Source of the DNA: Haloterrigena gelatinilytica
Lineage (GTDB): Archaea > Halobacteriota > Halobacteria > Halobacteriales > Natrialbaceae
NCBI RefSeq assembly: GCF_013342145.1
Contig: NZ_JABUQZ010000001.1
Span: 2,418,001 to 2,482,000, forward strand
Length of the DNA: 64,000 nucleotides
Direction: 5' to 3'
The number at the start of each line of letters is the position of its first letter. Positions within the stretch are counted from its first letter, which is position 1. The notes below the pieces were generated by a model. It was not told the DNA's origin, searched no databases, and was given only the letters and a program-made list of their open reading frames with translations. Made by a program: the position numbers and the translations under genes. Positions 55,381 to 64,000 of the stretch are shown in pieces.

Positions 55381-58300
55381 CTATCTAACCGACTTCGTTC
55401 AGGAGAGCGAAGAACGAATTACGGAACTGAACAACGCGTTGCTCACGCTCGAGCGCGACCCGACCGACGACGAGGCGATGGAGAACATCTTCCGGGTCGC
55501 ACACACGCTCAAGGGCAACTGTGGCGCGATGGGACTCGAGCCGGCGAGCGATCTCGCCCACGCGATCGAGGATCTGCTCGACGCCGTCCGGCAGGGCGGC
55601 CTCGAGGTGACGCCCGAACTGATGGACGTCGTCTTCGACGCGGTCGACGAACTCGAGACGATGATCGACGAGGTCGCGGCCGGCGGCGAGATCGAGACCG
55701 ATCCGTCGGCGACGATCGCGGCCCTTCGAGACCAGCTCGAGGCCGCCGACGGGCTCGCCGCGATCGCGACGCCATCGACCGACGAGATCGACGCCGTCGC
55801 CGAGCGGTTCGATCCGCCGGCCGACGACGAACACCACGCCTACCTGGTGCGGCTCGCGATCGCCGAGCGGGACGGCGTCAACAGCGGCAAGCTCGTCGTC
55901 GACGCGTTGATCGACGCGTTCGATCTGATCGGAACCCAGCCGCCACGAGACGAGATCGAGGCCGGCGAGTACGACGGCACGTTCGACGCCGTCTTCGGCA
56001 GCGCGGTCGGGAGATCCGCGATCACGTCCGGCCTCGAGCCGGTCGAGGAGGTCGCCGACTTCGAACTCGTCGACATCAGCGACCGGTTCGACGCCCGTTC
56101 CGACGACTCGGACGCGGCCGCCGAACCGGGTGAGGGGATCTCCACGGAAGACGCCGCGGATCTCGAGGTCGACGACCTGCTCGACGAGTTCGACGAGTTC
56201 GACAACTTAGACGAGATGGTCGAGGACGTCGACGACGACGAACTCGAGGCCTTCGAGGAGATGGGCGAGGCCGGCTCGTTCGACGATCTCCTCGACGACG
56301 ACGACCTCGAGGTCGACGGCGAACTCGGGGAGCCGGCGGTCGATCCGATCGAGGACGACGCGACGGCCGACGACGCGAGCGAGCAGGCGGCCGACGATGC
56401 GTCGGCCGACGCCGAAGCGGACGACGTCGACGACGCCAACGCCGTCTTCAACGAACTCAAAGACGAGGTCGAGATGGTCGGCTTCGACGAGCTGCAGGAC
56501 GAACTCGAGGAACTCGAGTTCGACGAGTTCGACAGCGACGACGAGGTCGATATGGACGAACTCCTCGGCGAGGACGCCGACGCCGACGACGCGTTCCTCG
56601 CGGGGCCGGAACCGACCGAGGACGACGTCGACGACCTTCTGGTCGACGCCGGCGACGATGACGAGAACGAGGACGAATCGGCGACCGACGCCGTAACGGA
56701 CGACGAACTCGACGAGTTGCTGGCCGGCGACGAAGAAGCGCCCGCCGATGCAGCGACCGACGAGGGGGTCGACGACCTGCTTGCTGGCGGCGACGACGAC
56801 CCCGCCGACGCGGCGACGGACGACGACCTCGAGGACCTGTTCGCAGGCGACGAGGAAGCGTCCGCTGGCGCAGCGACGGACGATGAGTTCGACGATCTGT
56901 TCGCGGACGACGAGGACGCCGTTGACAAGCCGACGGACGACGCCGATATCGAAGCGGTCGCCGAAACGGATCCGTCCGCAAAAGCGGAGTCGGCGGCTGA
57001 ATCAGCGTCCGCCGCCGAAACAGAGCCGACCACCGACTCGGCGTCAACCGCGGTCGATACGGAGGCGCAAACCGACGCGGCCGACGACGATCTCGAGTCC
57101 GCGACGGTTGCGGAAAGCGATCCCGACCGCGAGGACGACCCCGCGGTCGACGATCCGTCGACGCTACCGGAGTCGGACGACGCGATCGAAGCGACGCCGG
57201 AACCGGGAGACGGCGGCGACGCGCTCGAGGACGAGTCAGACGCCGAGTCGACCGATCTCGAGACGCCCGATACCGCCGTCGAGACCGACGGTACGGACGA
57301 CGAATCCGTCGAGGCGGACTTCGAACCCGAGGAGGCGACCGACGAACGCGACGAGACGTTCGGCGACGACGCCGTCACGGCCGACTCCGCCGGCGACGGA
57401 CAGACCGCGGACGACGCCGAGGGCGAGTTCGCCGACGATCTCGAGACGAGCTTCGAGGACGAGTTCGAGTCGCCGGCGTCGGCCGACGACTCGAGCGACG
57501 ACCCGTTCGCCGCTGACGATGACGAAGACGATCCGTTCGCGGACGACGACCCGTTTGCGGACGAGGACGATCCGTTCGCGGACGACGCGGCGGACGATGC
57601 CTTCGGCGAAGGCGACGCGTTCGCGGCGGACGATCCCTTTGCCGACGAGTCGTTCGACACCGAGTTCGAGTCGCCGGACGACGAGTTCGACGACGTGACC
57701 GCCGCGACCGACGCCGACGCGGGGTCAGTCGACGAGGTCGTCGACGGCTTCGACGATTCGTTCGGTGACGAGGACGGCGAGGCGGCGACCGACTCGAGTG
57801 CGGAAACGCCGTCGTTCGACGACGCCGGGGCCGACGACGGCGACGAATCGGCAGCGGAGGTCGTCCACCGGATCGAGGAACCGACCTTCGAGAACCCCGG
57901 GCTGACGGTTCAGGAGTCGACGGACCGACCGGACGCCGACGAGCAAACCGACGAGATCCAGTCGGTCAGGGTCGACATCGACCAGATCGACTCGCTGCTG
58001 ACCCTCGTCGAGGGGCTGGTCACGAGCCGCGTTCGGCTCCGCCACACCGCGACCGAAAGCGAGGCGACCGACGCGCTCGAGACGGAACTCGACGACCTGG
58101 AGGACCTGACGACGGACCTCCAGGAGACGGTGATGGACATCCGACTGGTCCCCTTGCAGACGGTCGCGAGCCGACTGCCGCGGGTCGTCCGCGACATCGC
58201 GCGCGATCAGGACAAGGAGGTCGCCTTCGAGATGACCGGCGAGGACGTCGAGCTCGACCGCAGTATCCTAGACCGGATCGGCGACCCGCTGATCCACCTG

Positions 58301-59089
58301 GTTCGCAACGCCGTCGACCACGGCATCGAACCGCCCGAGGAGCGCGAAGCGGCCGACAAACCGCGCGAGGGATCCGTCGAGGTCCACGCCGACCGGTCTC
58401 GAGACCGGGTGCGGATCACCGTCGAGGACGACGGGAGCGGCCTCGATCCGGACCGGCTTCGCGACGAAGCCGTCGAGGCCGGCGTCCGCTCCGAGGACGA
58501 GGTCACGAACATGTCCGACGACGAGGCGTACGACCTCATCTTCCACCCCGGGCTCTCGACGGCGGACGAGGTGACCGACGTCAGCGGCCGCGGCGTCGGC
58601 ATGGACGTCGTCAAGCGGACGATCGAAGACCTCGACGGCACGGTCGCGATCGACAGCGAGGCCGGCGAGGGGACGACCGTGACGATGACGCTCCCGGTGT
58701 CGGTCGCCATCGACGACATCCTGTTCATCGAGTGCGGCGGCGAGGAGTTCGGGGTGCCGACGAAGGCCGTCCAAGACATCGAATCGGCCGCCACCCTCGA
58801 GACCGTCGACGGACGGCGGGTCCTCACCGACGGCGACGACACCTACTCCGTCATCGAACTCGACGACGTCCTCGAGACGCCGCGAGCGAGCGCCAACGGC
58901 GACGGGATGGTCGTGCGGATCCGCGACGACGTCCGGTCGGTCGCCCTTCACTGTGACCACGTGTACGGCCAACAGGAAGTCGTCGTCAAGCCCTTCGAAG
59001 GCTTCATGAGCGATATTCCTGGACTCAGCGGAGCGACGGTGCGAGGACGGGGGGAAGTGGTCAACATACTAGACGTGACAACACTATGA
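55373..59089 (+). CDS. cheA: Chemotaxis histidine kinase CheA with very long acidic linker
   Basis: The 1238-residue protein has an Hpt domain (phospho-His 44 in VAHTLKGNCGAMG) and a second Hpt/P2-like segment (about residues 140-245). About 600 residues of Asp/Glu-rich repeats follow (about 245-850), then the dimerisation helices, the HATPase (LVRNAVDHGIEPPEE; DDGSGLDPDRL; SGRGVGMDVVK) and the C-terminal CheW-like domain. Typical CheA proteins have 650-700 residues, so the linker is extreme. It contains a run of D-E-L-D-E-L-L-A-G-like repeats and a cluster of DPFAD motifs. I start at ATG 55373, inside the cheB end. Confidence 0.93.
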   Translation: MTDYLTDFVQESEERITELNNALLTLERDPTDDEAMENIFRVAHTLKGNCGAMGLEPASDLAHAIEDLLDAVRQGGLEVTPELMDVVFDAVDELETMIDEVAAGGEIETDPSATIAALRDQLEAADGLAAIATPSTDEIDAVAERFDPPADDEHHAYLVRLAIAERDGVNSGKLVVDALIDAFDLIGTQPPRDEIEAGEYDGTFDAVFGSAVGRSAITSGLEPVEEVADFELVDISDRFDARSDDSDAAAEPGEGISTEDAADLEVDDLLDEFDEFDNLDEMVEDVDDDELEAFEEMGEAGSFDDLLDDDDLEVDGELGEPAVDPIEDDATADDASEQAADDASADAEADDVDDANAVFNELKDEVEMVGFDELQDELEELEFDEFDSDDEVDMDELLGEDADADDAFLAGPEPTEDDVDDLLVDAGDDDENEDESATDAVTDDELDELLAGDEEAPADAATDEGVDDLLAGGDDDPADAATDDDLEDLFAGDEEASAGAATDDEFDDLFADDEDAVDKPTDDADIEAVAETDPSAKAESAAESASAAETEPTTDSASTAVDTEAQTDAADDDLESATVAESDPDREDDPAVDDPSTLPESDDAIEATPEPGDGGDALEDESDAESTDLETPDTAVETDGTDDESVEADFEPEEATDERDETFGDDAVTADSAGDGQTADDAEGEFADDLETSFEDEFESPASADDSSDDPFAADDDEDDPFADDDPFADEDDPFADDAADDAFGEGDAFAADDPFADESFDTEFESPDDEFDDVTAATDADAGSVDEVVDGFDDSFGDEDGEAATDSSAETPSFDDAGADDGDESAAEVVHRIEEPTFENPGLTVQESTDRPDADEQTDEIQSVRVDIDQIDSLLTLVEGLVTSRVRLRHTATESEATDALETELDDLEDLTTDLQETVMDIRLVPLQTVASRLPRVVRDIARDQDKEVAFEMTGEDVELDRSILDRIGDPLIHLVRNAVDHGIEPPEEREAADKPREGSVEVHADRSRDRVRITVEDDGSGLDPDRLRDEAVEAGVRSEDEVTNMSDDEAYDLIFHPGLSTADEVTDVSGRGVGMDVVKRTIEDLDGTVAIDSEAGEGTTVTMTLPVSVAIDDILFIECGGEEFGVPTKAVQDIESAATLETVDGRRVLTDGDDTYSVIELDDVLETPRASANGDGMVVRIRDDVRSVALHCDHVYGQQEVVVKPFEGFMSDIPGLSGATVRGRGEVVNILDVTTL

Positions 59090-59123
59090 CAACGAACGAC
59101 TACCCACACCCACGGAGGAACCC

Positions 59124-59729
59124 ATGACGCTAATGGTCGATATTCGAAAGCTGAGTTTCATCAACGAAATGGCGAAGGTCGGGACGAACGGCGTCGCCGA
59201 CAACATGAGCAAGCTCACCGGCGAGGACGCCCAGATGGAGGTGACGAAGACGAACTTCATCGACGTCGACGACATCGAGTCCCAGCTGGACTCGGGCAAG
59301 CGAGTCGGCGTCCGCGTCCGGCTGCTCGATCCGCCCCACGGCCACATCCTCATCCTCTTCCCCGAGGCCAGCGCCAAGAAGATCACGGCGATCATGCTCC
59401 GGGACGTCGTCGACGACATGTCGGACGTCTCGGGCAAGATGGCCAGAAGCGCCGTCGAGGAGATGGGCAACATGATGGCGAGCGGCTTCATCGACGGCTG
59501 GGCCGACGTGCTCGGGCGCGCGATCGACATCGCCGCGCCACAGCTCGTCTACGCACCGACGGGCGATATCGTCACCCGAACCGCCGGGCTCGGCGGCGAC
59601 GATCTCGCGCTGTTCTTCGACTCGGATCTGACCGTTCCGAGCTACCAGATCGAAGCCGAAATCTACGCCTTCCCCGACTTGGAGGAGTTCGTCGAGATGG
59701 TCAACGGCATCGAAGTCCAGCACGCATGA
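59124..59729 (+). CDS. cheC: CheY-P phosphatase CheC
   Basis: The 201-residue protein has a CheC catalytic motif ExxN in SAVEEMGNMMASGFIDGWADV and the following Pro in IAAPQL. It dephosphorylates CheY-P and may bind CheD. Thirty-four bases follow cheA and the 3' end overlaps the next cheC-like gene by ATGA. Start could also be Met 4. Confidence 0.9.
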   Translation: MTLMVDIRKLSFINEMAKVGTNGVADNMSKLTGEDAQMEVTKTNFIDVDDIESQLDSGKRVGVRVRLLDPPHGHILILFPEASAKKITAIMLRDVVDDMSDVSGKMARSAVEEMGNMMASGFIDGWADVLGRAIDIAAPQLVYAPTGDIVTRTAGLGGDDLALFFDSDLTVPSYQIEAEIYAFPDLEEFVEMVNGIEVQHA

Positions 59730-60979
59730 AACTCGACGTCAACGCACTCGGAACCTTCTACCGAATGGCCCGAGAGGGCGCCGGACTGGCCGCGGGGCGG
59801 CTGACCCACATGACCGGGGTCGAAACGCAGGTCGGCGTCACGAAACTCAACTTCATGCGCGGCCGCGAGATCCAGCGGGATTTCGAGGATTCGACGGCGA
59901 AAGTCGGCGTGCGAGTCAAGCTCACCGGCGCCATCGAGGGCTACTCGATGATCGTCTTCGAACGCGAGAACGCGTTCCGGATCGTCGAGACGCTGCTCGC
60001 CGAATCGGACGAGGTCGAAATCGACGTCGACGGCGAGTTCGACGAAATGACGCGCAGCGCCGCGACAGAGGTGGGTCACATCATGAACAGCGGCTTCATC
60101 GACGGCTGGGCCGACGTCCTAGAGACCGTCATCGACGTCTCGACGCCCGAGTTCGTCCAGGGGGCGACCGCGGAACCCTTCTTCGGGGACATCAACGAGG
60201 CGCCCGACGACGACGACCTCGCCTTGCTCTTCCAGAGCCGGATCGAGACCGTCGGCACCGAAGTCGGCTTCAGCCACTACCTCTTCCCGAAGCGGGAGTC
60301 GATGTCCGCGCTGCTCGACCGCCTGCGGACCAGCGGCGGCATCGAGTACGACAAACTCGACGGCTTCGACCGCATGGCCGAGCGCGGCGCCGAGGAGGTC
60401 GCGAAGACGGCGACGACGCTGACCGGCATCGACACCAGCGTCGAGATCCGGCGGCTGAACTTCGTCTCGCTCGAGGCGATCCCCGAACAGGTGGCCGACC
60501 AGAAACTCGTCGGCGTCGCCTTCGAGTTCGACGGCATGCCCAGCGGTTATCTGCTCTTCCTGTTCGACGAGGAGTCGGCCCACGAGATCGTCGACGCGAT
60601 GGTTCCGATGGAGGTCGACGAGGACGGGTTCGGCGAGATGGGGACCAGCGCGATCAAGGAACTGGGCAACATCATGGCCAGCGGCTTCCTCGACGGCTGG
60701 GCGAACGTCCTCGACACGACGATCGACCACTCGACGCCGGAGTTCATCCACGACATGGGCGCCGCCGCCGTCGACCCCGTGATCATCCAGCTCGGGGAGA
60801 ACCAGGAGTTCGCGTTCGTCTTCGACACGGTCGTCGTCGCCGACGGCCGGGAGTTCGACTGCGAGGTGTACGCGATCCCGGACGAAGCCGACCTCGAGCG
60901 GGCGCTGAACAACCTCGACGTCGATCGGATCGAAGAGACGCCGACGACGGCCGAGTTCCAGGAAGTCAACAACTCATGA
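59726..60979 (+). CDS. Double-domain CheC protein
   Basis: The 417-residue protein holds two CheC-like domains. The first has SAATEVGHIMNSGFIDGWADV, in which the phosphatase ExxN is ExxH, so the Asn is lost. The second has SAIKELGNIMASGFLDGWANV with ExxN intact. The fusion thus looks half-active, one domain probably being structural or regulatory. Overlaps cheC and cheD by ATGA. Confidence 0.88.
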   Translation: MKLDVNALGTFYRMAREGAGLAAGRLTHMTGVETQVGVTKLNFMRGREIQRDFEDSTAKVGVRVKLTGAIEGYSMIVFERENAFRIVETLLAESDEVEIDVDGEFDEMTRSAATEVGHIMNSGFIDGWADVLETVIDVSTPEFVQGATAEPFFGDINEAPDDDDLALLFQSRIETVGTEVGFSHYLFPKRESMSALLDRLRTSGGIEYDKLDGFDRMAERGAEEVAKTATTLTGIDTSVEIRRLNFVSLEAIPEQVADQKLVGVAFEFDGMPSGYLLFLFDEESAHEIVDAMVPMEVDEDGFGEMGTSAIKELGNIMASGFLDGWANVLDTTIDHSTPEFIHDMGAAAVDPVIIQLGENQEFAFVFDTVVVADGREFDCEVYAIPDEADLERALNNLDVDRIEETPTTAEFQEVNNS

Positions 60980-61497
60980 AGACGTACGGAACCGAACCGG
61001 GCGCGCCGACGCCGGTCCAGGTCGGGATCTCCGAACTGGTCGTCAGCGACGGCGACGATACGCTCAAATCCTACGGGCTGGGCTCGTGTCTCGCGATCGC
61101 CCTCTACGACCCCGACAGCGACATCGGCGGACTGGCCCACGTTATGCTCCCCGACGGCGACACCGCCGACAACAGCGACCGAAAACCCGGCAAGTACGCC
61201 GACACCGCGATCCGGGCGCTGTTGCGACGGATGGTCGAGCAGGGAGCCAGCTACACCACCGTCGAGGCCAAGATCGCCGGCGGCAGCGACATGTTCGAAT
61301 TCGAGAGCTTCGGCGACGGCGTCGGCCAGCGCAACATCGCCGCCGCCAAGGAGGAACTCGAGAAGCTCGGCGTCCCCCTGATCGCCGAGGACGTCGGCGG
61401 CGAGTACGGGCGAACCGTCGAGTTCACGCCCGGAACGGGGACGCTCCTCGTCAAAACGGCCGACGAAAGCGCCGAGAACGGACGGGTGGAGCTATGA
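60976..61497 (+). CDS. cheD: Chemoreceptor glutamine deamidase CheD
   Basis: The 173-residue protein has LKSYGLGSCLAIALYDPDSDIGGLAHVMLP with the catalytic Cys in GLGSC and the His in LAHVMLP, and later AKIAGGSDMFEF and NIAAAKEELEKLGVPLIAEDVGG. It deamidates transducer glutamines and in archaea works with CheC. It overlaps both neighbours (ATGA). Confidence 0.94.
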   Translation: MKTYGTEPGAPTPVQVGISELVVSDGDDTLKSYGLGSCLAIALYDPDSDIGGLAHVMLPDGDTADNSDRKPGKYADTAIRALLRRMVEQGASYTTVEAKIAGGSDMFEFESFGDGVGQRNIAAAKEELEKLGVPLIAEDVGGEYGRTVEFTPGTGTLLVKTADESAENGRVEL

Positions 61498-62339
61498 GCG
61501 ACGCGGCGTTCGACGAACTCCTCGAGTTCGTCGAGGACGAACTCGCCTTCGCGACGAGCCACTACAACGACAGCTACCTCGATCGGCGCGTCTCCTCGCG
61601 AATGCGCCGGACCCAGTCCGAGACGTACGCCACGTACCTCGAGACCCTCCGGGACGATCCCGAGGAACAGACCGCGCTGCTCGAGGCGATGAGCATCAAC
61701 GTCACCGGGTTCTTCCGCAATCCCGACGTCTGGGACGGGATCCGAGAGGTCCTGCAACGGCTGACCGCGACCAACGAGACCGTCCGCGTCTGGAGCGCCG
61801 CCTGCGCCGACGGGCGGGAACCCTACTCCGTGGCGATGCTCGCCCACGACGACCCCGAGATCGACGAATCGTCGGTCTCGATTCTCGGCACCGACATCAG
61901 CGAACCCGCGCTCGAGACGGCCCGGTCGGGCGTCTACGAGGAATCCCGGACCGTCGACCTCGCCGACCAGCTCGGCTATCTCAACGACTACGACGCGTAC
62001 GTCGAGCGCGACGACCGAACCTTCCGGATCGATCCCGCCGTCAAACGGAACGTCACGTTCGCGTGCCACGACCTGATCAACGACGACCCCAAGACCGGAT
62101 TCGATCTGGTCATCTGCCGGAACCTGTTTATCTACATCGACAACGAGTACAAGCAGTCGATGTTGGCGACGATCGCTCAGTCGCTCCGACAACAGGGGTA
62201 CCTCGTTATCGGGAAGGCCGAGACGATCCCTCCGAACCTCAAATCCGCGTTCACCGTCCGCGACGCTCGGCTTCGCATCTACCACCGAGACACGCTGGAA
62301 ACGGCCTCGCTGACCGGCGAACGGACACCGTCGAAGTAG
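61494..62339 (+). CDS. cheR: Chemoreceptor methyltransferase CheR
   Basis: The 281-residue protein has the CheR N-terminal helical domain, NVTGFFRNPDVWDGI, the SAM motif VWSAACADGREPYSVAML, DISEPALETARSGVY and DLVICRNLFIYI. The usual 'A(A/G)CSTGEE' is ACADGRE here. It methylates transducer glutamates. It starts at ATG 61494, overlapping cheD. It is the last gene of the chemotaxis operon. Confidence 0.92.
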   Translation: MSDAAFDELLEFVEDELAFATSHYNDSYLDRRVSSRMRRTQSETYATYLETLRDDPEEQTALLEAMSINVTGFFRNPDVWDGIREVLQRLTATNETVRVWSAACADGREPYSVAMLAHDDPEIDESSVSILGTDISEPALETARSGVYEESRTVDLADQLGYLNDYDAYVERDDRTFRIDPAVKRNVTFACHDLINDDPKTGFDLVICRNLFIYIDNEYKQSMLATIAQSLRQQGYLVIGKAETIPPNLKSAFTVRDARLRIYHRDTLETASLTGERTPSK

Positions 62340-62430
62340 ACCGCGGCCGGTAACCGCGGTACGGTTCGCAATCCGTCTCCTGTAACACACAGCGACGCTT
62401 ACGTATCGGGGCCGCGAAAACGGAATCGAG

Positions 62431-63708
62431 ATGAGTGCATTCGATCTCGACGCGTTCGTCGGTCGCTCTCGAGCGCTCGTCGAGTCCGCGCCGCCCGCGA
62501 CGCGCCGGGAAACGCGTACGTGGCTCGTCGATCCCCTTCTCGAAACGCTGGGCTGGGACGTCCGCGCCGATACCTGTCTGCACGAGACGACCGTCGACGG
62601 TACCCGACTCGAGTACGTCACCGCCGTCGGCGGGGTTCCCGCGCTGTTGGTCGCCGTCGAACCCTACGGGGAGTCGCTGGACCGAGACCGCGCCGTGTCC
62701 CTCCTCGAGACGATGGCGTGGACGGGGATCGACCGCGCGATCTATACCGACGGCCGCGACTTCCTCCTGTTGGCCGGGACGACCGACGCCGATCGGCTGG
62801 CCTGTCGGCTCACCGCGTTACCCGACCACGAGTCGGCGCTCGCCCACTACACGCGCGAGACTATCGGCCAGCGACTCGAGCGCCACTCCCGGCCGTTCGT
62901 CGCCCGCCAACTCGCCGTCGCACGCGACGAGATCGTCGCGTCGATCGTCGACGAACTGACGGCCGTAACCGATCAGGGCGTCGCCTACCGCGCGGAGTTC
63001 GACTCCGCGGCCGGCCGGTTCGTCGAGCGCCTCGTCGCCGCCTTCAGCGACGACGGACAGCGACCCGTGGCCGGCGAGCTGGAGGCCGCCGACGCCGACG
63101 TGTCGTTCGAGTTCTCCGAATCCGGTTCCTCCAGCGACGAGAGCGAAGCGACTCGGGAACCGATGTCGACGGATGAGAGCCGGCCGAACAACCCTTCGAC
63201 CGGCGACCCGGACTCCTCGACGGACGAGACGAGCGCGACCGAGGACTGCGAGACCGACGCCGCCGCAGACGCTGCAGACGGGGACGAGTCACAACCGAAC
63301 GGGGGCGGCGCCGATGCCGCCCGCGCGAGTGCCTCGAGACCCGAACGAAGCGACGCCGACGTCGACGAGGGCGAGTACGTCGTTCGCTTCTTCAACGAGC
63401 GAGGCTCGATCGGCGCGATCGGCCACTCCAGATCCGATCGGGCGCTGGTCGCCGCCGCGGAGTACCTCTTCGAGCGGGGCCTTTCCGGACTCTCGGTCCC
63501 CTGGCGTCCCGACGACGGCGACGATACGCGAGCCGTCCTCCACGAGTCCCCGACGCATCCCGACGAGACACCGATGACCGCTCCCCGACAGCTCTCGAAC
63601 GGGCTCTACCTCGAGACCGGCGGTGACGCCGAGCGACGGGCCGACCGCGTCGAAGCGCTCGCCGCTCGAGCGGGGTTTCGGGCGATGCTGACCGGCGATT
63701 GGGAGTGA
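62431..63708 (+). CDS. Protein with HSDR_N-like degenerate nuclease domain and acidic linker
   Basis: The 425-residue protein has an N-terminal part (residues 1-110) like the type I restriction R-subunit N-terminal fold: RETRTWLVDPLLETLGWDVRAD, LEYVTAVGGVPALLVAVEPYG. The active PD-(D/E)xK form would have D...ExK; here the D is replaced and the ExK is AVEPYG without Lys, so it should not cut DNA. An acidic region (about residues 220-315) leads to a second globular part (YVVRFFNERGSIGAIGHSRSDRALVAAAEYLFERG). It follows cheR with its own short upstream gap. Confidence 0.75.
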   Translation: MSAFDLDAFVGRSRALVESAPPATRRETRTWLVDPLLETLGWDVRADTCLHETTVDGTRLEYVTAVGGVPALLVAVEPYGESLDRDRAVSLLETMAWTGIDRAIYTDGRDFLLLAGTTDADRLACRLTALPDHESALAHYTRETIGQRLERHSRPFVARQLAVARDEIVASIVDELTAVTDQGVAYRAEFDSAAGRFVERLVAAFSDDGQRPVAGELEAADADVSFEFSESGSSSDESEATREPMSTDESRPNNPSTGDPDSSTDETSATEDCETDAAADAADGDESQPNGGGADAARASASRPERSDADVDEGEYVVRFFNERGSIGAIGHSRSDRALVAAAEYLFERGLSGLSVPWRPDDGDDTRAVLHESPTHPDETPMTAPRQLSNGLYLETGGDAERRADRVEALAARAGFRAMLTGDWE

Positions 63709-63731
63709 AACGGACCGTCGGGGTCGACCGC

Positions 63732-64000
63732 TCAGTAGTCGATATCGGCTTCGACGATCGTGACGACGACGCGACCGTCGCCGTCGAAGTCACCGCAGCC
63801 GCCGTCGTCCTCGCTCCATCCCGACAGGATGTCGTCCCAGGCGGCTTCGTACGCGCCGTCGTCTTCGCGTTCGATAGTCACGTTATCGACGCCAGTATAG
63901 ATCTTACTGCTGCGATCTTCGACGGTCATCGTCACGCCGAGCGCGCTGCTAGCTTGGACCGACCGGTCGTCGGCGGAGATGGCGACCAGCGAGATGATCG
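63732..64000 (-). CDS. 3' end of a secreted or pilin-like protein (5' end outside window)
   Basis: The frame is open to the window edge on the minus strand and ends at 63732. The visible 89 residues begin IISLVAISADDRSV and end DGRVVVTIVEADIDY, with VEDRSSKIYTGVDNVTIERE in the middle. They look like a beta-rich extracytoplasmic domain of haloarchaeal pilin-like or secreted proteins, but the diagnostic N-terminus is not in the window. GTG 63935 is only an internal codon. Confidence 0.6.
   Translation of the reverse strand, partial: IISLVAISADDRSVQASSALGVTMTVEDRSSKIYTGVDNVTIEREDDGAYEAAWDDILSGWSEDDGGCGDFDGDGRVVVTIVEADIDY

Noticed and set aside
57500-57650. Eukaryote-like endocytic DPF motifs in CheA
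   Set aside because: The tripeptide resemblance is convergent at best; only the repetition itself is worth reporting.

Overview
The window is a GC-rich stretch from an extremely halophilic archaeon (class Halobacteria, most likely Natrialbales; the genus is an inference). The signs are strongly acidic proteomes, TATA boxes about 25-33 bases before start codons with little or no leader, an archaeal SRP RNA, archaeal transcription factor E, archaeal tRNA methyltransferase Trm56, and several families known mainly from haloarchaea.

Left part (1-4.5 kb): the 3' end of a CDC48-type AAA ATPase, a frameshifted PQQ-propeller remnant, the SRP RNA gene, one copy of a palindromic intergenic element, an alpha/beta hydrolase and an NCS2 permease. 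From 4.6 to 28.2 kb the window is dominated by cobalamin (B12) biosynthesis. There is a divergent pair chlID / cobN-cbiC-cbiE, then cbiA, and after a glycosyltransferase and an SDR reductase a long tightly overlapped operon: cbiT-cbiL-cbiF-(small ORF)-cbiG-cbiH-cbiH2-ferredoxin-unknown-cbiX-DUF3209-PQQ propeller. Both an early (CbiX) and a late-type (CobN/ChlID) cobalt chelatase are present. CbiD and CbiJ/CobK are not seen. The unknown protein at 24.3 kb looks like a catalytically dead LAGLIDADG fold. Three pathway enzymes carry Cys/His-bearing disordered tails.

28.4-33.2 kb holds a cluster of four very acidic proteins, two with matching seven-glycine zipper segments and one with a 60-bp in-frame tandem repeat, followed by a small hypothetical protein. 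I consider this the best candidate for an undescribed system. 33.2-45.5 kb is a transport and acetate block: UspA, a CPA2 antiporter, two acetyl-CoA synthetases flanking a Bat-type regulator with an integrase-like N-terminus, then a DUF4212/SSS symporter pair and a second UspA. 45.6-52.2 kb is housekeeping: cupin, Trm56, acyl-CoA synthetase with a divergent membrane/winged-helix protein, tfe, DUF2110 and a lipoprotein. 52.2-62.3 kb is the chemotaxis operon: cheW, a long CheW-domain protein, cheY, cheB, cheA with a very long acidic linker, cheC, a double cheC, cheD and cheR. The window closes with a protein that has a degenerate nuclease-like domain and the 3' end of a possible pilin-like gene.

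Three copies of a structured palindromic element (1.7, 36.0 and 46.6 kb) and an in-frame palindrome cluster inside the propeller gene at 27.5 kb are the clearest non-coding novelties. No tRNA, rRNA, CRISPR array, IS element or replication origin was recognised.
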